From Flavobacterium petrolei (lineage in GTDB: Bacteria > Bacteroidota > Bacteroidia > Flavobacteriales > Flavobacteriaceae), in NCBI RefSeq assembly GCF_003314435.2, contig NZ_QNVY02000006.1, positions 124,001-188,000 on the forward strand: a stretch of 64,000 nt of DNA, written 5' to 3'. The notes below the pieces were generated by a model. That model was not told the DNA's origin. It saw only the letters and a list, made by a program, of their open reading frames with translations, and made no database searches. Below, piece after piece: positions 10,261 to 19,378 of the stretch. Both the position numbers and the translations under genes were made by a program. How positions within the stretch are numbered: position 1 is the first letter of the stretch; each line of letters begins with the position of its first letter.

Positions 10261-10539
10261 ATGGCACGTTCATTAAAAAAAGGACCTTTTGTTCATTATA
10301 AGTTAGACAAGAAAGTTCAAGAAAACATCGCAGGTGGAAACAAAGGAGTGGTAAAGACTTGGTCTAGAGCTTCTATGATTACTCCAGACTTTGTTGGGCA
10401 AACTATCGCAGTTCATAACGGTCGTCAATTTGTACCAGTTTACGTAACAGAAAACATGGTAGGTCACAAATTAGGAGAATTTTCACCAACGAGATCTTTT
10501 AGAGGTCATGCTGGAGCAAAAAATAAAGGTAAAAAATAA
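10261..10539 (+). CDS. rpsS: 30S ribosomal protein S19
   Basis: Small-subunit head protein of 92 residues that contacts the A-site finger and forms a pair with S13. [11 protein letters not shown], the [14 protein letters not shown] block and [14 protein letters not shown] are textbook S19. It lies 6 bases from each neighbour, rplB and rplV. Confidence 0.98.
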   Translation: MARSLKKGPFVHYKLDKKVQENIAGGNKGVVKTWSRASMITPDFVGQTIAVHNGRQFVPVYVTENMVGHKLGEFSPTRSFRGHAGAKNKGKK

Positions 10540-10545
10540 GAAGCA

Positions 10546-10959
10546 ATGGGAGTTCGTAAAAGAGAAACAGCAGATGCAAGAAAAGAGGCTAATAAGTCTT
10601 TGGCCTTCGCAAAGTTAAATAACTGCCCTACTTCACCTAGAAAAATGCGCTTAGTAGCAGATCTAGTAAGAGGTCAGAAGGTAGAAAGAGCACTTAACAT
10701 TTTAAGATTTAGTTCTAAAGAAGCTTCAAGAAAATTAGAGAAATTGGTTTTATCAGTAATTGCTAACTGGCAAGCTAAAAACCCTGACGCTAATATGGAA
10801 GAAGCTGGTTTATTTGTTAAGGAAATCCGTGTTGACGGTGGAATGATGTTGAAAAGACTTCGTCCAGCGCCACAAGGAAGAGCACACAGAATTAGAAAAC
10901 GTTCTAACCACGTAACAATCGTGCTTGGGGCTATCAATAACACACAAAGCAATTCTTAA
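10546..10959 (+). CDS. rplV: 50S ribosomal protein L22
   Basis: Protein of 137 residues whose beta-hairpin lines the exit tunnel near the macrolide and SecM stalling sites. The core [18 protein letters not shown] and the hairpin region [18 protein letters not shown] are intact, with no insertion or deletion of the kind that gives macrolide resistance. The N-terminal extension of about 20 residues is common in this phylum. Confidence 0.98.
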   Translation: MGVRKRETADARKEANKSLAFAKLNNCPTSPRKMRLVADLVRGQKVERALNILRFSSKEASRKLEKLVLSVIANWQAKNPDANMEEAGLFVKEIRVDGGMMLKRLRPAPQGRAHRIRKRSNHVTIVLGAINNTQSNS

Positions 10960-10964
10960 GCAGC

Positions 10965-11723
10965 ATGGGACAAAAGACAAATCCAATTGGAAATAGACTT
11001 GGTATCATCAGAGGATGGGACTCAAACTGGTATGGTGGAAATGATTACGGTGATAAACTTGCCGAAGATTATAAAATCAGAAAGTATATCCATGCTCGTT
11101 TATCAAAAGCTAGTGTATCAAAAGTAATTATCGAGAGAACTTTGAAACTTGTAACCGTTACTATCACTACTGCCAGACCTGGTATTATTATCGGAAAAGG
11201 TGGCCAAGAGGTAGACAAGTTGAAAGAGGAACTTAAGAAAATTACTGACAAAGAGGTTCAAATCAACATCTTTGAAATCAAAAGACCTGAGCTTGACGCG
11301 TATCTAGTTGCTACCAGCATCTGTCGTCAAATCGAAAGTAGAATTTCTTACAGACGTGCAATCAAAATGGCTATTGCTGCTTCTATGCGTATGAACGCTG
11401 AAGGTATCAAAGTTTTGATTTCTGGTCGTTTGAATGGTGCTGAGATGGCTCGTTCGGAAGGTTTTAAAGAAGGTAGAATTCCTCTATCAACTTTCAGAGC
11501 TGATATTGATTATGCTTTGGCAGAAGCTCATACTACTTACGGTAGAATGGGAATCAAAGTATGGATCATGAAAGGTGAAGTTTACGGAAAGAGAGATCTT
11601 TCTCCACTTGCCGGAATGGACAAAAAACAATCTGGTGCTGGTGGTAAAGGTGGTGATTCTCCAAGAGGAGACAGAAAACCTTTTAACAAAGGTGGAAAAC
11701 CAGACGCTCGTAAACGAAAGTAA
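10965..11723 (+). CDS. rpsC: 30S ribosomal protein S3
   Basis: Protein of 252 residues at the mRNA entry channel, with helicase activity as part of the S3-S4-S5 ring. It has [14 protein letters not shown], a KH domain with [16 protein letters not shown] near residue 70, and the C-terminal [14 protein letters not shown] block ([16 protein letters not shown]). The tail after about residue 220 is a Gly/Lys/Arg-rich disordered extension that is longer than in E. coli. It follows rplV by 5 bases. Confidence 0.98.
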   Translation: MGQKTNPIGNRLGIIRGWDSNWYGGNDYGDKLAEDYKIRKYIHARLSKASVSKVIIERTLKLVTVTITTARPGIIIGKGGQEVDKLKEELKKITDKEVQINIFEIKRPELDAYLVATSICRQIESRISYRRAIKMAIAASMRMNAEGIKVLISGRLNGAEMARSEGFKEGRIPLSTFRADIDYALAEAHTTYGRMGIKVWIMKGEVYGKRDLSPLAGMDKKQSGAGGKGGDSPRGDRKPFNKGGKPDARKRK

Positions 11724-11742
11724 ATTTTTAAACTAAAGAAAA

Positions 11743-12168
11743 ATGTTACAGCCTAAAAGAACAAAATACCGTAAGGTACAAAAAGGTAAAATGAAAGGAA
11801 ATTCTCAAAGAGGACATGAACTTTCTAATGGAATGTTTGGTATTAAATCTGTACATGAAGATGGAATGTTCTTAACCTCTCGTCAAATTGAAGCTGCGCG
11901 TATTGCTGCAACTCGTTTTATGAAAAGAGAAGGACAATTATGGATCAAAATATTTCCAGACAAACCAATTACTAAGAAACCTCTTGAGGTACGTATGGGT
12001 AAAGGTAAAGGTGCAGTTGAGTATTGGGCTGCCGTTGTTAAACCCGGAAGAATTATGTTTGAAGTTGGAGGAGTACCTTTGTCAGTTGCAAAAGAGGCGT
12101 TACGTCTTGCAGCACAAAAGCTTCCAGTAAAAACTAAATTCGTCGTTGCTAGAGATTTCGAAGCATAA
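11743..12168 (+). CDS. rplP: 50S ribosomal protein L16
   Basis: Protein of 141 residues that positions the A-site tRNA elbow and organises the central protuberance. [19 protein letters not shown], the [12 protein letters not shown] helix and [18 protein letters not shown] identify it. It lies 19 bases after rpsC and 13 before rpmC, in standard order. Confidence 0.98.
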   Translation: MLQPKRTKYRKVQKGKMKGNSQRGHELSNGMFGIKSVHEDGMFLTSRQIEAARIAATRFMKREGQLWIKIFPDKPITKKPLEVRMGKGKGAVEYWAAVVKPGRIMFEVGGVPLSVAKEALRLAAQKLPVKTKFVVARDFEA

Positions 12169-12181
12169 TTTATATTATATT

Positions 12182-12367
12182 ATGAAACAATCAGAAATAA
12201 AAGATCTTTCTGCAGCAGAGTTGCAAGAAAAGCTTAGCCAGACTAAGAAAACATATGCTGATCTAAAAATGGCTCACGCTATTTCACCAATTGAGAATCC
12301 ACTTCAAATTAGAAGTGTGAGAAGAACAGTTGCAAGATTGGCTACCGAACTTACTAAAAGACAATAA
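12182..12367 (+). CDS. rpmC: 50S ribosomal protein L29
   Basis: Two-helix protein of 61 residues near the tunnel exit. I chose the ATG giving MKQSEIKDLSAAELQEKL, which matches the family N-terminus. An in-frame start further upstream would overlap rplP and add unrelated residues. The conserved RSVRRTVARLATEL helix follows. It lies between rplP and rpsQ as usual. Confidence 0.95.
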   Translation: MKQSEIKDLSAAELQEKLSQTKKTYADLKMAHAISPIENPLQIRSVRRTVARLATELTKRQ

Positions 12368-12384
12368 CTGTAGTCTGCTGAAAG

Positions 12385-12645
12385 ATGGAAGAAAAAAGAA
12401 ATTTAAGAAAAGAAAGAGTTGGTGTTGTTACTTCTGACAAAATGGATAAATCTATTGTTGTTGCTGAAGTACGTAAAGTAAAACACCCATTATACGGTAA
12501 GTTCGTGTTGAAAACTAAAAAGTATCACGCACACGACGAAATGAACGACTGTAACGTTGGAGATACTGTAAGGATTAGCGAAACGCGTCCTTTAAGTAAA
12601 ACAAAATGTTGGAGGTTAGTTGAAATCTTAGAAAGAGCTAAATAA
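12385..12645 (+). CDS. rpsQ: 30S ribosomal protein S17
   Basis: Primary 16S rRNA-binding protein, 86 residues, OB fold. [19 protein letters not shown] at the N-terminus and [19 protein letters not shown] at the C-terminal half are standard. It precedes rplN by only 2 bases, so translational coupling is likely. Confidence 0.98.
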   Translation: MEEKRNLRKERVGVVTSDKMDKSIVVAEVRKVKHPLYGKFVLKTKKYHAHDEMNDCNVGDTVRISETRPLSKTKCWRLVEILERAK

Positions 12646-12647
12646 TT

Positions 12648-13016
12648 ATGGTACAACAAGAATCAAGACTAAAAGTAGCAGATAACACTGGAGCAAAGGA
12701 AGTTTTAACTATCCGTGTTTTAGGAGGTACCAAAAGAAGGTATGCCTCTGTTGGTGACAAGATTGTAGTTTCTATAAAAGATACTGCTCCTAACGGAAGC
12801 GTTAAAAAAGGAGCTGTTTCAACTGCAGTTGTTGTACGTACCAAAAAAGAAGTAAGAAGAGCCGATGGTTCATACATTAGATTTGATGACAACGCATGTG
12901 TGTTATTGAATGCTGCTGGTGAAATGAGAGGAACTCGTGTTTTTGGTCCAGTAGCAAGAGAACTTCGTGAAAAACAATTCATGAAAATTGTATCATTAGC
13001 ACCAGAAGTGCTTTAA
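12648..13016 (+). CDS. rplN: 50S ribosomal protein L14
   Basis: Protein of 122 residues at the subunit interface (bridge B8) and a binding site for the silencing factor Rsf[19 protein letters not shown], the basic loop [12 protein letters not shown] and the C-terminal [13 protein letters not shown] are all conserved. Length is exactly the bacterial norm. Confidence 0.98.
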   Translation: MVQQESRLKVADNTGAKEVLTIRVLGGTKRRYASVGDKIVVSIKDTAPNGSVKKGAVSTAVVVRTKKEVRRADGSYIRFDDNACVLLNAAGEMRGTRVFGPVARELREKQFMKIVSLAPEVL

Positions 13017-13028
13017 TTCGTTTTTAAG

Positions 13029-13343
13029 ATGATAAAGCTAAAAATAAAATCAGGCGACATTGTAAGAGTAATTGCTGGAGACCATAAAGGTGCTGAAGGT
13101 AAAGTTTTACGTGTTTACCGTGAGAAGAACAAAGCGATTGTTGAAGGTGTAAACATGGTTTCGAAACACACGAAACCTAGTGCAAAAAGCCCTCAAGGTG
13201 GTATCGTAAAGAAAGAAGCTTCTATACAAATATCTAATATTTCTTTAATTGATCCTAAAACTAAGGAAACAACTAGAGTTGGTATTAGAGTAGAAGGAGA
13301 TAAGAAAGTAAGATTTTCAAAAAAATCTAATCAAGTACTATAG
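13029..13343 (+). CDS. rplX: 50S ribosomal protein L24
   Basis: Assembly initiator of the 50S subunit, 104 residues, with a KOW-type SH3 fold. [20 protein letters not shown] is the KOW motif, followed by [13 protein letters not shown] and the [10 protein letters not shown] block. It lies 12 bases after rplN and 2 before rplE. Confidence 0.98.
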   Translation: MIKLKIKSGDIVRVIAGDHKGAEGKVLRVYREKNKAIVEGVNMVSKHTKPSAKSPQGGIVKKEASIQISNISLIDPKTKETTRVGIRVEGDKKVRFSKKSNQVL

Positions 13344-13345
13344 TA

Positions 13346-13897
13346 ATGGCGTATATACCTAGACTAAAAGAAGAATATAAGAGCAGAGTAATTGCTGCTC
13401 TTAAAGAGGAATTCGGATACGTAAACGTAATGCAAGTTCCAAAATTGGAAAAAATCGTTTTAAGTAAAGGAGTTGGTGCAGCTGTATCTGATAAAAAACT
13501 AATTGACTATGCAGTTGATGAGTTAACAAAGATCACTGGACAGAAAGCAGTATCTACTATTTCAAAGAAAGACGTTGCGTCATTCAAATTGAGAAAGGGG
13601 ATGCCTATTGGAGCAAAAGTTACTTTGCGTGGAGAAAGAATGTATGAGTTTTTAGATAGACTTATTACTTCGTCTTTGCCACGTGTAAGAGATTTCAGTG
13701 GTATTAAAGCTACTGGTTTTGACGGAAGAGGAAATTATAACCTAGGAGTTTTGGAACAAATCATTTTCCCTGAAATTGATATTGATAAAGTAAACAAAAT
13801 TTCAGGTATGGATATCACTTTTGTAACTACTGCGAAAACTGATAAAGAAGCAAAGTCTCTATTGACGGAATTAGGATTACCTTTTAAAAAGAATTAA
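13346..13897 (+). CDS. rplE: 50S ribosomal protein L5
   Basis: 5S rRNA-binding protein of the central protuberance, 183 residues, contacting P-site tRNA. Its conserved parts include [33 protein letters not shown] and [18 protein letters not shown]. It follows rplX by 2 bases and precedes rpsN by 3. In E. coli the S8 repression site of the spc operon overlaps the start of this gene. Here a structured gap is placed upstream of rpsH instead. Confidence 0.98.
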   Translation: MAYIPRLKEEYKSRVIAALKEEFGYVNVMQVPKLEKIVLSKGVGAAVSDKKLIDYAVDELTKITGQKAVSTISKKDVASFKLRKGMPIGAKVTLRGERMYEFLDRLITSSLPRVRDFSGIKATGFDGRGNYNLGVLEQIIFPEIDIDKVNKISGMDITFVTTAKTDKEAKSLLTELGLPFKKN

Positions 13898-13900
13898 GAC

Positions 13901-14170
13901 ATGGCTAAAGAATCAATGAAAGCCCGCGAGGTTAAGAGAGAAAAAACAGTTGCTAAGTATGCTGAGAAAAGAAAAGCTTTGTTAGAAGCTGGAGATTTCG
14001 TAGGTTTGCAAAAGTTACCAAAAAATGCTTCACCAGTTCGTTTACACAATCGTTGTAAATTAACAGGTAGACCAAGAGGATATATGCGTCAATTCGGTCT
14101 TTCACGTGTTACATTTCGTGAAATGGCAAATAACGGATTGATACCTGGTGTTAAAAAAGCATCTTGGTAA
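13901..14170 (+). CDS. rpsN: 30S ribosomal protein S14 (long, zinc-free type)
   Basis: Small-subunit head protein of 89 residues. This is the long form. It has a single cysteine ([15 protein letters not shown]) instead of the four-cysteine zinc knuckle found in the short 61-residue type. [20 protein letters not shown] is the conserved C-terminal end. It lies 3 bases behind rplE. A 123-base gap with inverted repeats follows before rpsH. Confidence 0.97.
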   Translation: MAKESMKAREVKREKTVAKYAEKRKALLEAGDFVGLQKLPKNASPVRLHNRCKLTGRPRGYMRQFGLSRVTFREMANNGLIPGVKKASW

Positions 14171-14171
14171 G

Positions 14172-14275
14172 ACGTAATTTATTACGTTCTGATACAGACT
14201 TAACTTGCGTTTTGTCTGTATCATAAATATTTATAAATTGGTTTAAGGTTCGACAAATCGTTTGTTGAAAACCAA
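14172..14275 (+). promoter_or_regulatory. Structured leader between rpsN and rpsH, candidate ribosomal-protein (S8) control RNA
   Basis: The 123-base gap holds three successive inverted repeats. The first is ACGTAAT/ATTACGT (14172-14187). The second is a perfect 10-bp stem TGATACAGAC/GTCTGTATCA (14190-14199 with 14214-14223). The third is a nested hairpin: an outer stem TTGGTTT (14238) with AAACCAA (14269), and an inner stem CGACAAA (14251) with TTTGTTG (14261) closing a TCG loop. The next gene encodes S8, the autogenous repressor of the spc operon in E. coli. No T-run follows any stem, so a plain terminator is unlikely. The regulatory role is inferred from position and structure. Confidence 0.5.
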
Positions 14276-14293
14276 GACCGCAAATTAATACAT

Positions 14294-14692
14294 ATGTATA
14301 CAGATCCTATTGCAGATTATTTGACAAGAGTTCGTAACGCTGTGGCTGCAAACCACAAGGTTGTCGAAATTCCTGCGTCTAATCTAAAAAAAGAAATAAC
14401 TAAGATCTTATTCGATCAAGGTTATATCTTGAGTTACAAATTTGAAGACAACGCTGTTCAGGGTTCAATCAAAATCGCTTTGAAGTATGATAAAGATACT
14501 AAAGAGTCAGTAATTAAAGATATCCAAAGAATTAGTAAACCAGGTTTACGTAAATATTCAAGTTCTTCAAGTATTCCTAGAATCCTTAACGGTTTAGGAA
14601 TTGCTATTGTTTCTACTTCTAAAGGTTTAATGACTGGAAAGAAAGCAAAGCAATTGAATGTTGGTGGCGAAGTAATTTGTTACGTATACTAA
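14294..14692 (+). CDS. rpsH: 30S ribosomal protein S8
   Basis: Primary 16S rRNA-binding protein of the central domain, 132 residues. It begins [16 protein letters not shown], and the C-terminal half carries [20 protein letters not shown] and the conserved [16 protein letters not shown]. It is preceded by the longest gap of the rplC-rplQ run, which contains several RNA hairpins. This fits a role as regulator of its own and downstream genes, as in E. coli. Confidence 0.98.
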   Translation: MYTDPIADYLTRVRNAVAANHKVVEIPASNLKKEITKILFDQGYILSYKFEDNAVQGSIKIALKYDKDTKESVIKDIQRISKPGLRKYSSSSSIPRILNGLGIAIVSTSKGLMTGKKAKQLNVGGEVICYVY

Positions 14693-14710
14693 TTTTAAAG
14701 ACTATATAAG

Positions 14711-15253
14711 ATGTCAAGAATAGGTAAAAGCCCAGTAACAATACCAGCAGGAGTAACTGTTTCAGTTGCTAATGGTATTATTACGGTAAAAGGAAAAAAT
14801 GGTCAACTAACTCAGGAGTTTTCGGACGTGACTGTAACAGTTGAAGGGGATCTAGTTCAAGTAGACAGATCGTCTGATCACAAAGACCAAAGAGCAAAAC
14901 ACGGTTTGTACAGATCTTTAATCAATAATATGATTATCGGTGTGACAGATGGTTTTACTAAGTCATTAGAATTGGTAGGAGTTGGTTATAGAGCTTCAAA
15001 TCAAGGACAAAAGTTAGATTTAGCACTTGGTTACTCTCACAATATAGTTTTAGAAATTGCTCCAGAAGTAACTTTAGAAACTATATCTGAAAAAGGTAAA
15101 AACCCGATTGTTAAATTAACATCATTTGACAAACAACTTTTAGGTCAGGTAGCTGCGAAAATCAGAGGTTTCCGTAAGCCTGAGCCGTACAAAGGAAAAG
15201 GTGTTAAATTTGTAGGTGAAGTATTAAGAAGAAAAGCAGGTAAATCAGCTTAA
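14711..15253 (+). CDS. rplF: 50S ribosomal protein L6
   Basis: Protein of 180 residues near the factor-binding site and sarcin-ricin loop, built of two similar domains. [15 protein letters not shown] starts the first domain. [21 protein letters not shown] and the C-terminal [16 protein letters not shown] mark the second. It lies 18 bases after rpsH and 11 before rplR. Confidence 0.98.
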   Translation: MSRIGKSPVTIPAGVTVSVANGIITVKGKNGQLTQEFSDVTVTVEGDLVQVDRSSDHKDQRAKHGLYRSLINNMIIGVTDGFTKSLELVGVGYRASNQGQKLDLALGYSHNIVLEIAPEVTLETISEKGKNPIVKLTSFDKQLLGQVAAKIRGFRKPEPYKGKGVKFVGEVLRRKAGKSA

Positions 15254-15264
15254 AAAATAAGATT

Positions 15265-15615
15265 ATGTCATTAACAAAACCTGAAAGAAGACAACGAATT
15301 AGATTCAGAATTAGAAAGACAATTAGTGGTACTGCTACTAATCCAAGACTATCTGTATTTAGAAGTAATAAAGAAATTTACGCTCAACTTATTGATGACG
15401 TAAACGGAGTTACTTTGTTGGCGGCTTCTTCAAGAGAAAAAGAAATAGGTAACGGTACGAACATTGAAGTTGCTACAGCAGTTGGAAAACTAGTTGCTGA
15501 AAAAGCTTTAAAAGCTGGGATAGACGTAGTAACTTTCGATAGAGGAGGTTATTTATATCACGGACGTATTAAATCATTAGCGGAAGGCGCAAGAGCGGCT
15601 GGACTTAAATTCTAA
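15265..15615 (+). CDS. rplR: 50S ribosomal protein L18
   Basis: 5S rRNA-binding protein of the central protuberance, 116 residues. Conserved parts are the basic N-terminus ([16 protein letters not shown]), [19 protein letters not shown] and the C-terminal [19 protein letters not shown]. Spacing to rpsE is 6 bases. Confidence 0.98.
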   Translation: MSLTKPERRQRIRFRIRKTISGTATNPRLSVFRSNKEIYAQLIDDVNGVTLLAASSREKEIGNGTNIEVATAVGKLVAEKALKAGIDVVTFDRGGYLYHGRIKSLAEGARAAGLKF

Positions 15616-15621
15616 TATAGT

Positions 15622-16149
15622 ATGTCTAATAGTAAATACAAGAATGTAGAGTTAGTAAAACCAAGTGGTCTTGAATTAAAAGATCGTTTGGTGAGTGTAA
15701 ATCGTGTTACTAAGGTTACAAAAGGTGGTAGAGCTTTCGGTTTTTCTGCTATTGTAGTTGTAGGTGATGAAAATGGAGTGGTTGGACACGGATTAGGAAA
15801 ATCTAAAGATGTTTCTGAAGCAATTGCGAAAGCAGTAGAAGATGCTAAGAAAAATTTAGTAAAAATTCCTTTGAATGGTCAATCAGTTCCTCACGAACAA
15901 AAAGGTAAATTTGGTGGTGCACGTGTATTCTTAATTCCTGCCTCTCATGGTACAGGAGTTATTGCTGGTGGAGCTGTTCGTTCAGTTCTTGAGTCAGTAG
16001 GAATTCATGATGTATTATCTAAATCTCAAGGATCTTCAAATCCTCACAACGTAGTTAAAGCAACTTTTGATGCTTTATTACAAATGAGAAGCGCTTATAC
16101 TGTTGCAAAACAAAGAGGTGTTTCTTTAGAAAAAGTTTTTAAAGGTTAA
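15622..16149 (+). CDS. rpsE: 30S ribosomal protein S5
   Basis: Protein of 175 residues that forms the mRNA entry ring with S3 and S4 and affects decoding accuracy. [19 protein letters not shown] is the N-terminal double-stranded-RNA-binding-like fold, with the loop altered in spectinomycin resistance looking normal ([11 protein letters not shown]). [19 protein letters not shown] follows. It lies 6 bases after rplR and 12 before rpmD. Confidence 0.98.
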   Translation: MSNSKYKNVELVKPSGLELKDRLVSVNRVTKVTKGGRAFGFSAIVVVGDENGVVGHGLGKSKDVSEAIAKAVEDAKKNLVKIPLNGQSVPHEQKGKFGGARVFLIPASHGTGVIAGGAVRSVLESVGIHDVLSKSQGSSNPHNVVKATFDALLQMRSAYTVAKQRGVSLEKVFKG

Positions 16150-16161
16150 TTCAAGGAAATT

Positions 16162-16344
16162 ATGGCTAAATTATTAGTAAAACAAGTTAGAAGCAAAATC
16201 AACTGTCCTCTTACTCAAAAAAGAGGATTAGAAGCTTTAGGTCTACGTAAAATGGGACAAGTTGTAGAGCATGATTCAAACCCTACAATCCTTGGGATGA
16301 TAAATAAAGTTAAACACTTAGTTTCTGTTGAAGAAACTAAATAA
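16162..16344 (+). CDS. rpmD: 50S ribosomal protein L30
   Basis: Small 50S protein of 60 residues. [19 protein letters not shown] and the [19 protein letters not shown] block match the bacterial L30 family. It sits between rpsE and rplO in standard order. Confidence 0.97.
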   Translation: MAKLLVKQVRSKINCPLTQKRGLEALGLRKMGQVVEHDSNPTILGMINKVKHLVSVEETK

Positions 16345-16355
16345 CAAATACTGTT

Positions 16356-16808
16356 ATGAATTTAAGTAACTTACAACCTGCTGAAGGTTCTACACACAAT
16401 CAAAATAAAAGATTAGGTAGAGGAGAAGGTTCTGGAAAAGGTGGTACTTCTGCAAGAGGTCACAAAGGAGCAAAATCTCGTTCTGGTTATTCTAAAAAGA
16501 TTGGTTTTGAAGGTGGGCAAATGCCACTTCAAAGACGTGTGCCTAAGTTTGGTTTTACAAACATCAATCGTAAAGATTACGAAGGTGTAAATCTTGATAC
16601 ACTTCAACTTTTAGTTGACAATGGTGTTATTAAAGATACTGTTGATATGACAGTTTATGTTGCTAATCGTTTAGCTACTAAAAATGAAATCGTTAAGATT
16701 TTAGGTAGAGGTGAATTGACAGCAAAATTAAAAGTAACCGCTCACAAATTTACTGCTACTGCAAAAGCCGCTATTGAAGCTGCTGGAGGAGAAGCTGTAA
16801 CAATGTAA
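16356..16808 (+). CDS. rplO: 50S ribosomal protein L15
   Basis: Protein of 150 residues with a glycine-rich extended N-terminus ([20 protein letters not shown]) that threads into 23S rRNA, then [18 protein letters not shown]. The globular C-terminal domain contains the [19 protein letters not shown] stretch. It lies 13 bases before secY, the conserved L15-SecY coupling. Confidence 0.98.
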   Translation: MNLSNLQPAEGSTHNQNKRLGRGEGSGKGGTSARGHKGAKSRSGYSKKIGFEGGQMPLQRRVPKFGFTNINRKDYEGVNLDTLQLLVDNGVIKDTVDMTVYVANRLATKNEIVKILGRGELTAKLKVTAHKFTATAKAAIEAAGGEAVTM

Positions 16809-16821
16809 TTTTTCAATTAAG

Positions 16822-18168
16822 ATGAAGAAATTTATTGAATCAATAAGTAATGTTTGGAAAATCGAAGAACTTAAGAATAGAATCCTAATAACGTTAGGTT
16901 TACTTTTAGTTTATCGTTTTGGGGCACAAGTGACCCTACCAGGTATTGATGCTACTCAATTAGGTAATTTAGCTGGGCAGACAAAAGAAGGAATTGGTTC
17001 AATTCTTGATATGTTTACTGGAGGTGCTTTTTCACAAGCTTCCGTTTTTGCTTTAGGTATTATGCCTTATATTTCTGCTTCTATTGTCGTTCAGTTAATG
17101 GGAATTGCGATTCCTTATTTACAAAAACTGCAAAGTGATGGAGAGAGTGGTAGAAAAAAGATTAATCAAATTACTCGTTGGTTAACAATTGGAATTACTT
17201 TAGTTCAAGGTCCAACTTATATCTACAATTTGTACAGAACATTACCTAGTAATGCATTTTTATTGGGATTCAATTCTTTTGAATTCTTATTTTCCTCAGT
17301 AGTAATCTTAGTTACAGGTACAATTTTCGCCATGTGGTTGGGAGAAAAAATTACTGATAAAGGAATTGGAAATGGTATATCACTGTTGATTATGGTTGGT
17401 ATATTGGCGCGATTACCTCAAGCTTTTATTCAAGAGTTTACAACAAGGGTTACCAATAATAATGGTGGTCCAATGTTGTTGGTTATCGAAATTATCATCT
17501 GGTTATTGGTTATTATTTGTTGTGTACTTTTAGTTATGGCGGTAAGAAGAATTCCTGTCCAATATGCTCGTCGTACAACATCAGGTGATTTCGAACAAGA
17601 CATGTTGAATGGCAATAGACAATGGATTCCTTTAAAGCTTAATGCTTCAGGGGTGATGCCAATTATCTTTGCTCAAGCAATTATGTTTATACCAGCTGCT
17701 TTAGCCGGATTGTCTAAATCTGATGCATCACAATCTATCGTTGGCGCTTTTAGTAATATGTTTGGGTTTTGGTATAATTTTGTATTTGCAACTTTAATTA
17801 TTGTATTTACTTTCTTTTATACAGCCATTACCGTTCCTACTAATAAAATGTCTGATGATTTAAAGAGAAGTGGTGGTTTTATTCCAGGCATTAGACCGGG
17901 AGTTGAAACTTCTGATTATCTTGACAAAGTGATGTCTTTAATAACTTTTCCAGGATCTTTATTTCTTGCTCTAATCGCTGTGTTCCCAGCAATAATTGTG
18001 AGTGTTATGGATGTTCAACAATCTTGGGCAATGTTTTTTGGAGGTACTTCATTAATAATTATGGTTGGAGTTGCCATAGACACAATGCAACAAATCAATT
18101 CATACTTGTTGAACAAGCATTATGATGGTTTAATGAAAAGTGGTAAAAATAGAAAAGCAGTAGCTTAA
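16822..18168 (+). CDS. secY: Preprotein translocase subunit SecY
   Basis: Channel-forming subunit of the Sec translocon in the inner membrane, 448 residues with ten predicted membrane segments. Signature stretches are [16 protein letters not shown] in TM2 and [17 protein letters not shown] in the following loop. [11 protein letters not shown] lies in the large cytoplasmic loop and [10 protein letters not shown] in the C5 loop. It follows rplO by 13 bases and precedes infA by 4. The exported proteins encoded elsewhere in the window (SusC-like, Omp85, capsule lipoprotein) depend on this channel. Confidence 0.98.
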   Translation: MKKFIESISNVWKIEELKNRILITLGLLLVYRFGAQVTLPGIDATQLGNLAGQTKEGIGSILDMFTGGAFSQASVFALGIMPYISASIVVQLMGIAIPYLQKLQSDGESGRKKINQITRWLTIGITLVQGPTYIYNLYRTLPSNAFLLGFNSFEFLFSSVVILVTGTIFAMWLGEKITDKGIGNGISLLIMVGILARLPQAFIQEFTTRVTNNNGGPMLLVIEIIIWLLVIICCVLLVMAVRRIPVQYARRTTSGDFEQDMLNGNRQWIPLKLNASGVMPIIFAQAIMFIPAALAGLSKSDASQSIVGAFSNMFGFWYNFVFATLIIVFTFFYTAITVPTNKMSDDLKRSGGFIPGIRPGVETSDYLDKVMSLITFPGSLFLALIAVFPAIIVSVMDVQQSWAMFFGGTSLIIMVGVAIDTMQQINSYLLNKHYDGLMKSGKNRKAVA

Positions 18169-18172
18169 CTTT

Positions 18173-18388
18173 ATGGCAAAACAATCAGCAATAGAACAAG
18201 ACGGATCAATCATTGAGGCATTATCAAATGCAATGTTCCGTGTAGAATTAGAGAATGGACATATTGTAATCGCCCATATATCTGGAAAAATGCGTATGCA
18301 TTATATCAAATTATTACCTGGTGATAAAGTGAAACTAGAAATGAGCCCTTACGATTTGTCAAAAGCAAGAATTACTTATAGATATTAA
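18173..18388 (+). CDS. infA: Translation initiation factor IF-1
   Basis: OB-fold initiation factor of 71 residues that occupies the A site during 30S initiation. [39 protein letters not shown] and [11 protein letters not shown] are standard. It lies 4 bases behind secY and 12 before the small rpmJ gene. Confidence 0.98.
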   Translation: MAKQSAIEQDGSIIEALSNAMFRVELENGHIVIAHISGKMRMHYIKLLPGDKVKLEMSPYDLSKARITYRY

Positions 18389-18400
18389 AGGATATTCAAA

Positions 18401-18517
18401 ATGAAAGTTAGAGCTTCAGTAAAAAAGAGAAGTCCCGAGTGCAAAATTGTGCGAAGAAAAGGGAGATTGTACGTAATAAACAAAAAGAATCCTAGATTTA
18501 AACAAAGACAAGGATAA
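18401..18517 (+). CDS. rpmJ: 50S ribosomal protein L36 (zinc-free type)
   Basis: A 38-residue gene, short enough to be missed by length filters. It reads [20 protein letters not shown] and ends NPRFKQRQG. Zinc-type L36 carries a C-x2-C-x12-C-x4-H ligand set. Here three of those four positions are replaced and only the cysteine of PEC remains, so this is the zinc-independent form. It sits 12 bases after infA and 2 before rpsM, the classic position at the spc/alpha junction. Confidence 0.96.
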   Translation: MKVRASVKKRSPECKIVRRKGRLYVINKKNPRFKQRQG

Positions 18518-18519
18518 TT

Positions 18520-18894
18520 ATGGCAAGAATAGCAGGGGTAGATATCCCAAAAAACAAGAGAGGTGTTATAGCACTTACCTACATCTTTGGATTAGGAAAA
18601 AGTAGAGCTGTTGAGATTTTAGAGAAAGCTCAAGTTAGCCAAGATAAAAAAGTTCAAGATTGGAATGATGACGAGATCGGAGCAATTCGTGAGGCGGTAT
18701 CAACTTTTAAAATTGAAGGAGAATTACGTTCTGAAGTTTCTTTAAACATCAAACGTTTAATGGATATTGGATGTTATAGAGGTATCCGTCATAGAACTGG
18801 TCTTCCATTAAGAGGGCAAAGAACTAAAAACAACTCTAGAACAAGAAAAGGTAAAAGAAAAACTGTTGCCAACAAGAAAAAAGCAACTAAATAA
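18520..18894 (+). CDS. rpsM: 30S ribosomal protein S13
   Basis: Head protein of 124 residues that contacts P-site tRNA and forms bridges to the 50[20 protein letters not shown], the H2TH-like [12 protein letters not shown] and the C-terminal [18 protein letters not shown] are conserved. The very basic C-terminal tail reaches toward tRNA. It lies 2 bases after rpmJ. Confidence 0.98.
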   Translation: MARIAGVDIPKNKRGVIALTYIFGLGKSRAVEILEKAQVSQDKKVQDWNDDEIGAIREAVSTFKIEGELRSEVSLNIKRLMDIGCYRGIRHRTGLPLRGQRTKNNSRTRKGKRKTVANKKKATK

Positions 18895-18902
18895 TAAGTA
18901 AT

Positions 18903-19286
18903 ATGGCTAAAGCAACTGCAAAAAAACGTAAAGTTATCGTTGAATCAACGGGAGAAGCTCATATTTCTGCTACTTTTAACAATATCATCATTTCTTTGAC
19001 AAACAAAAAAGGTGAAGTTATTTCTTGGTCTTCAGCTGGTAAAATGGGTTTTAGAGGTTCTAAAAAGAATACTCCATACGCAGCCCAAATGGCAGCAGAA
19101 GATTGTAGTAAAGTAGCTCTTGAAGCTGGACTAAAAAAAGTAAAAGTGTATGTAAAAGGACCAGGAAACGGACGTGAGTCTGCTATCCGTTCTTTGCATA
19201 ACGGTGGAATAGAAGTTACAGAGATTATCGATGTTACTCCAATGCCTCACAACGGATGTCGTCCTCCAAAAAGACGTAGAGTTTAA
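18903..19286 (+). CDS. rpsK: 30S ribosomal protein S11
   Basis: Platform protein of 127 residues lining the E site. The central [20 protein letters not shown] and the C-terminal [15 protein letters not shown] are conserved. The Asn-Gly pair is the place where isoaspartate forms in E. coli S11. It follows rpsM by 8 bases. A 92-base structured gap separates it from rpsD. Confidence 0.98.
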   Translation: MAKATAKKRKVIVESTGEAHISATFNNIIISLTNKKGEVISWSSAGKMGFRGSKKNTPYAAQMAAEDCSKVALEAGLKKVKVYVKGPGNGRESAIRSLHNGGIEVTEIIDVTPMPHNGCRPPKRRRV

Positions 19287-19306
19287 TACTCAAAAATAAT
19301 TATAGT

Positions 19307-19366
19307 ATAACCTAGATTGAATATCGGTTATTGAAGGATAAGACCTGAATTCATAACCTCAATCTT
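19307..19366 (+). promoter_or_regulatory. Bulged-stem leader upstream of rpsD, candidate S4 autoregulatory RNA
   Basis: In the 92-base rpsK-rpsD gap, AGATTGA (19314-19320) pairs with TCAATCT (19359-19365). Directly inside it, GGTTAT (19326-19331) pairs with ATAACC (19353-19358). This makes a 13-bp two-part stem with a 5-base bulge on the 5' side and a 21-base loop. The 3' strand ends 13 bases before the rpsD ATG. A second ATAACC at 19307-19312 could pair with the same GGTTAT, which would allow an alternative fold. S4 is the repressor of the alpha operon in E. coli and of rpsD in Bacillus. No T-run follows, so translational control is more likely than termination. Confidence 0.55.
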
Positions 19367-19378
19367 AAACAATTTAAA

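Noticed and set aside
12146..12181. Upstream ATG for rpmC
   Set aside because: It would overlap rplP and add 12 residues not found in L29. The ATG at 12182 gives the family N-terminus.
12638..12982. Long minus-strand frame opposite rplN
   Set aside because: It is a shadow of a conserved ribosomal gene on the other strand. Similar shadows opposite rpoA, rplV, ugd and wzx were dropped for the same reason.
14172..14290. tRNA gene in the rpsN-rpsH gap
   Set aside because: The hairpins do not form a cloverleaf; no T-loop GTTCRA with matching acceptor stem or anticodon arm was found. No tRNA or rRNA gene was seen elsewhere in the window either.
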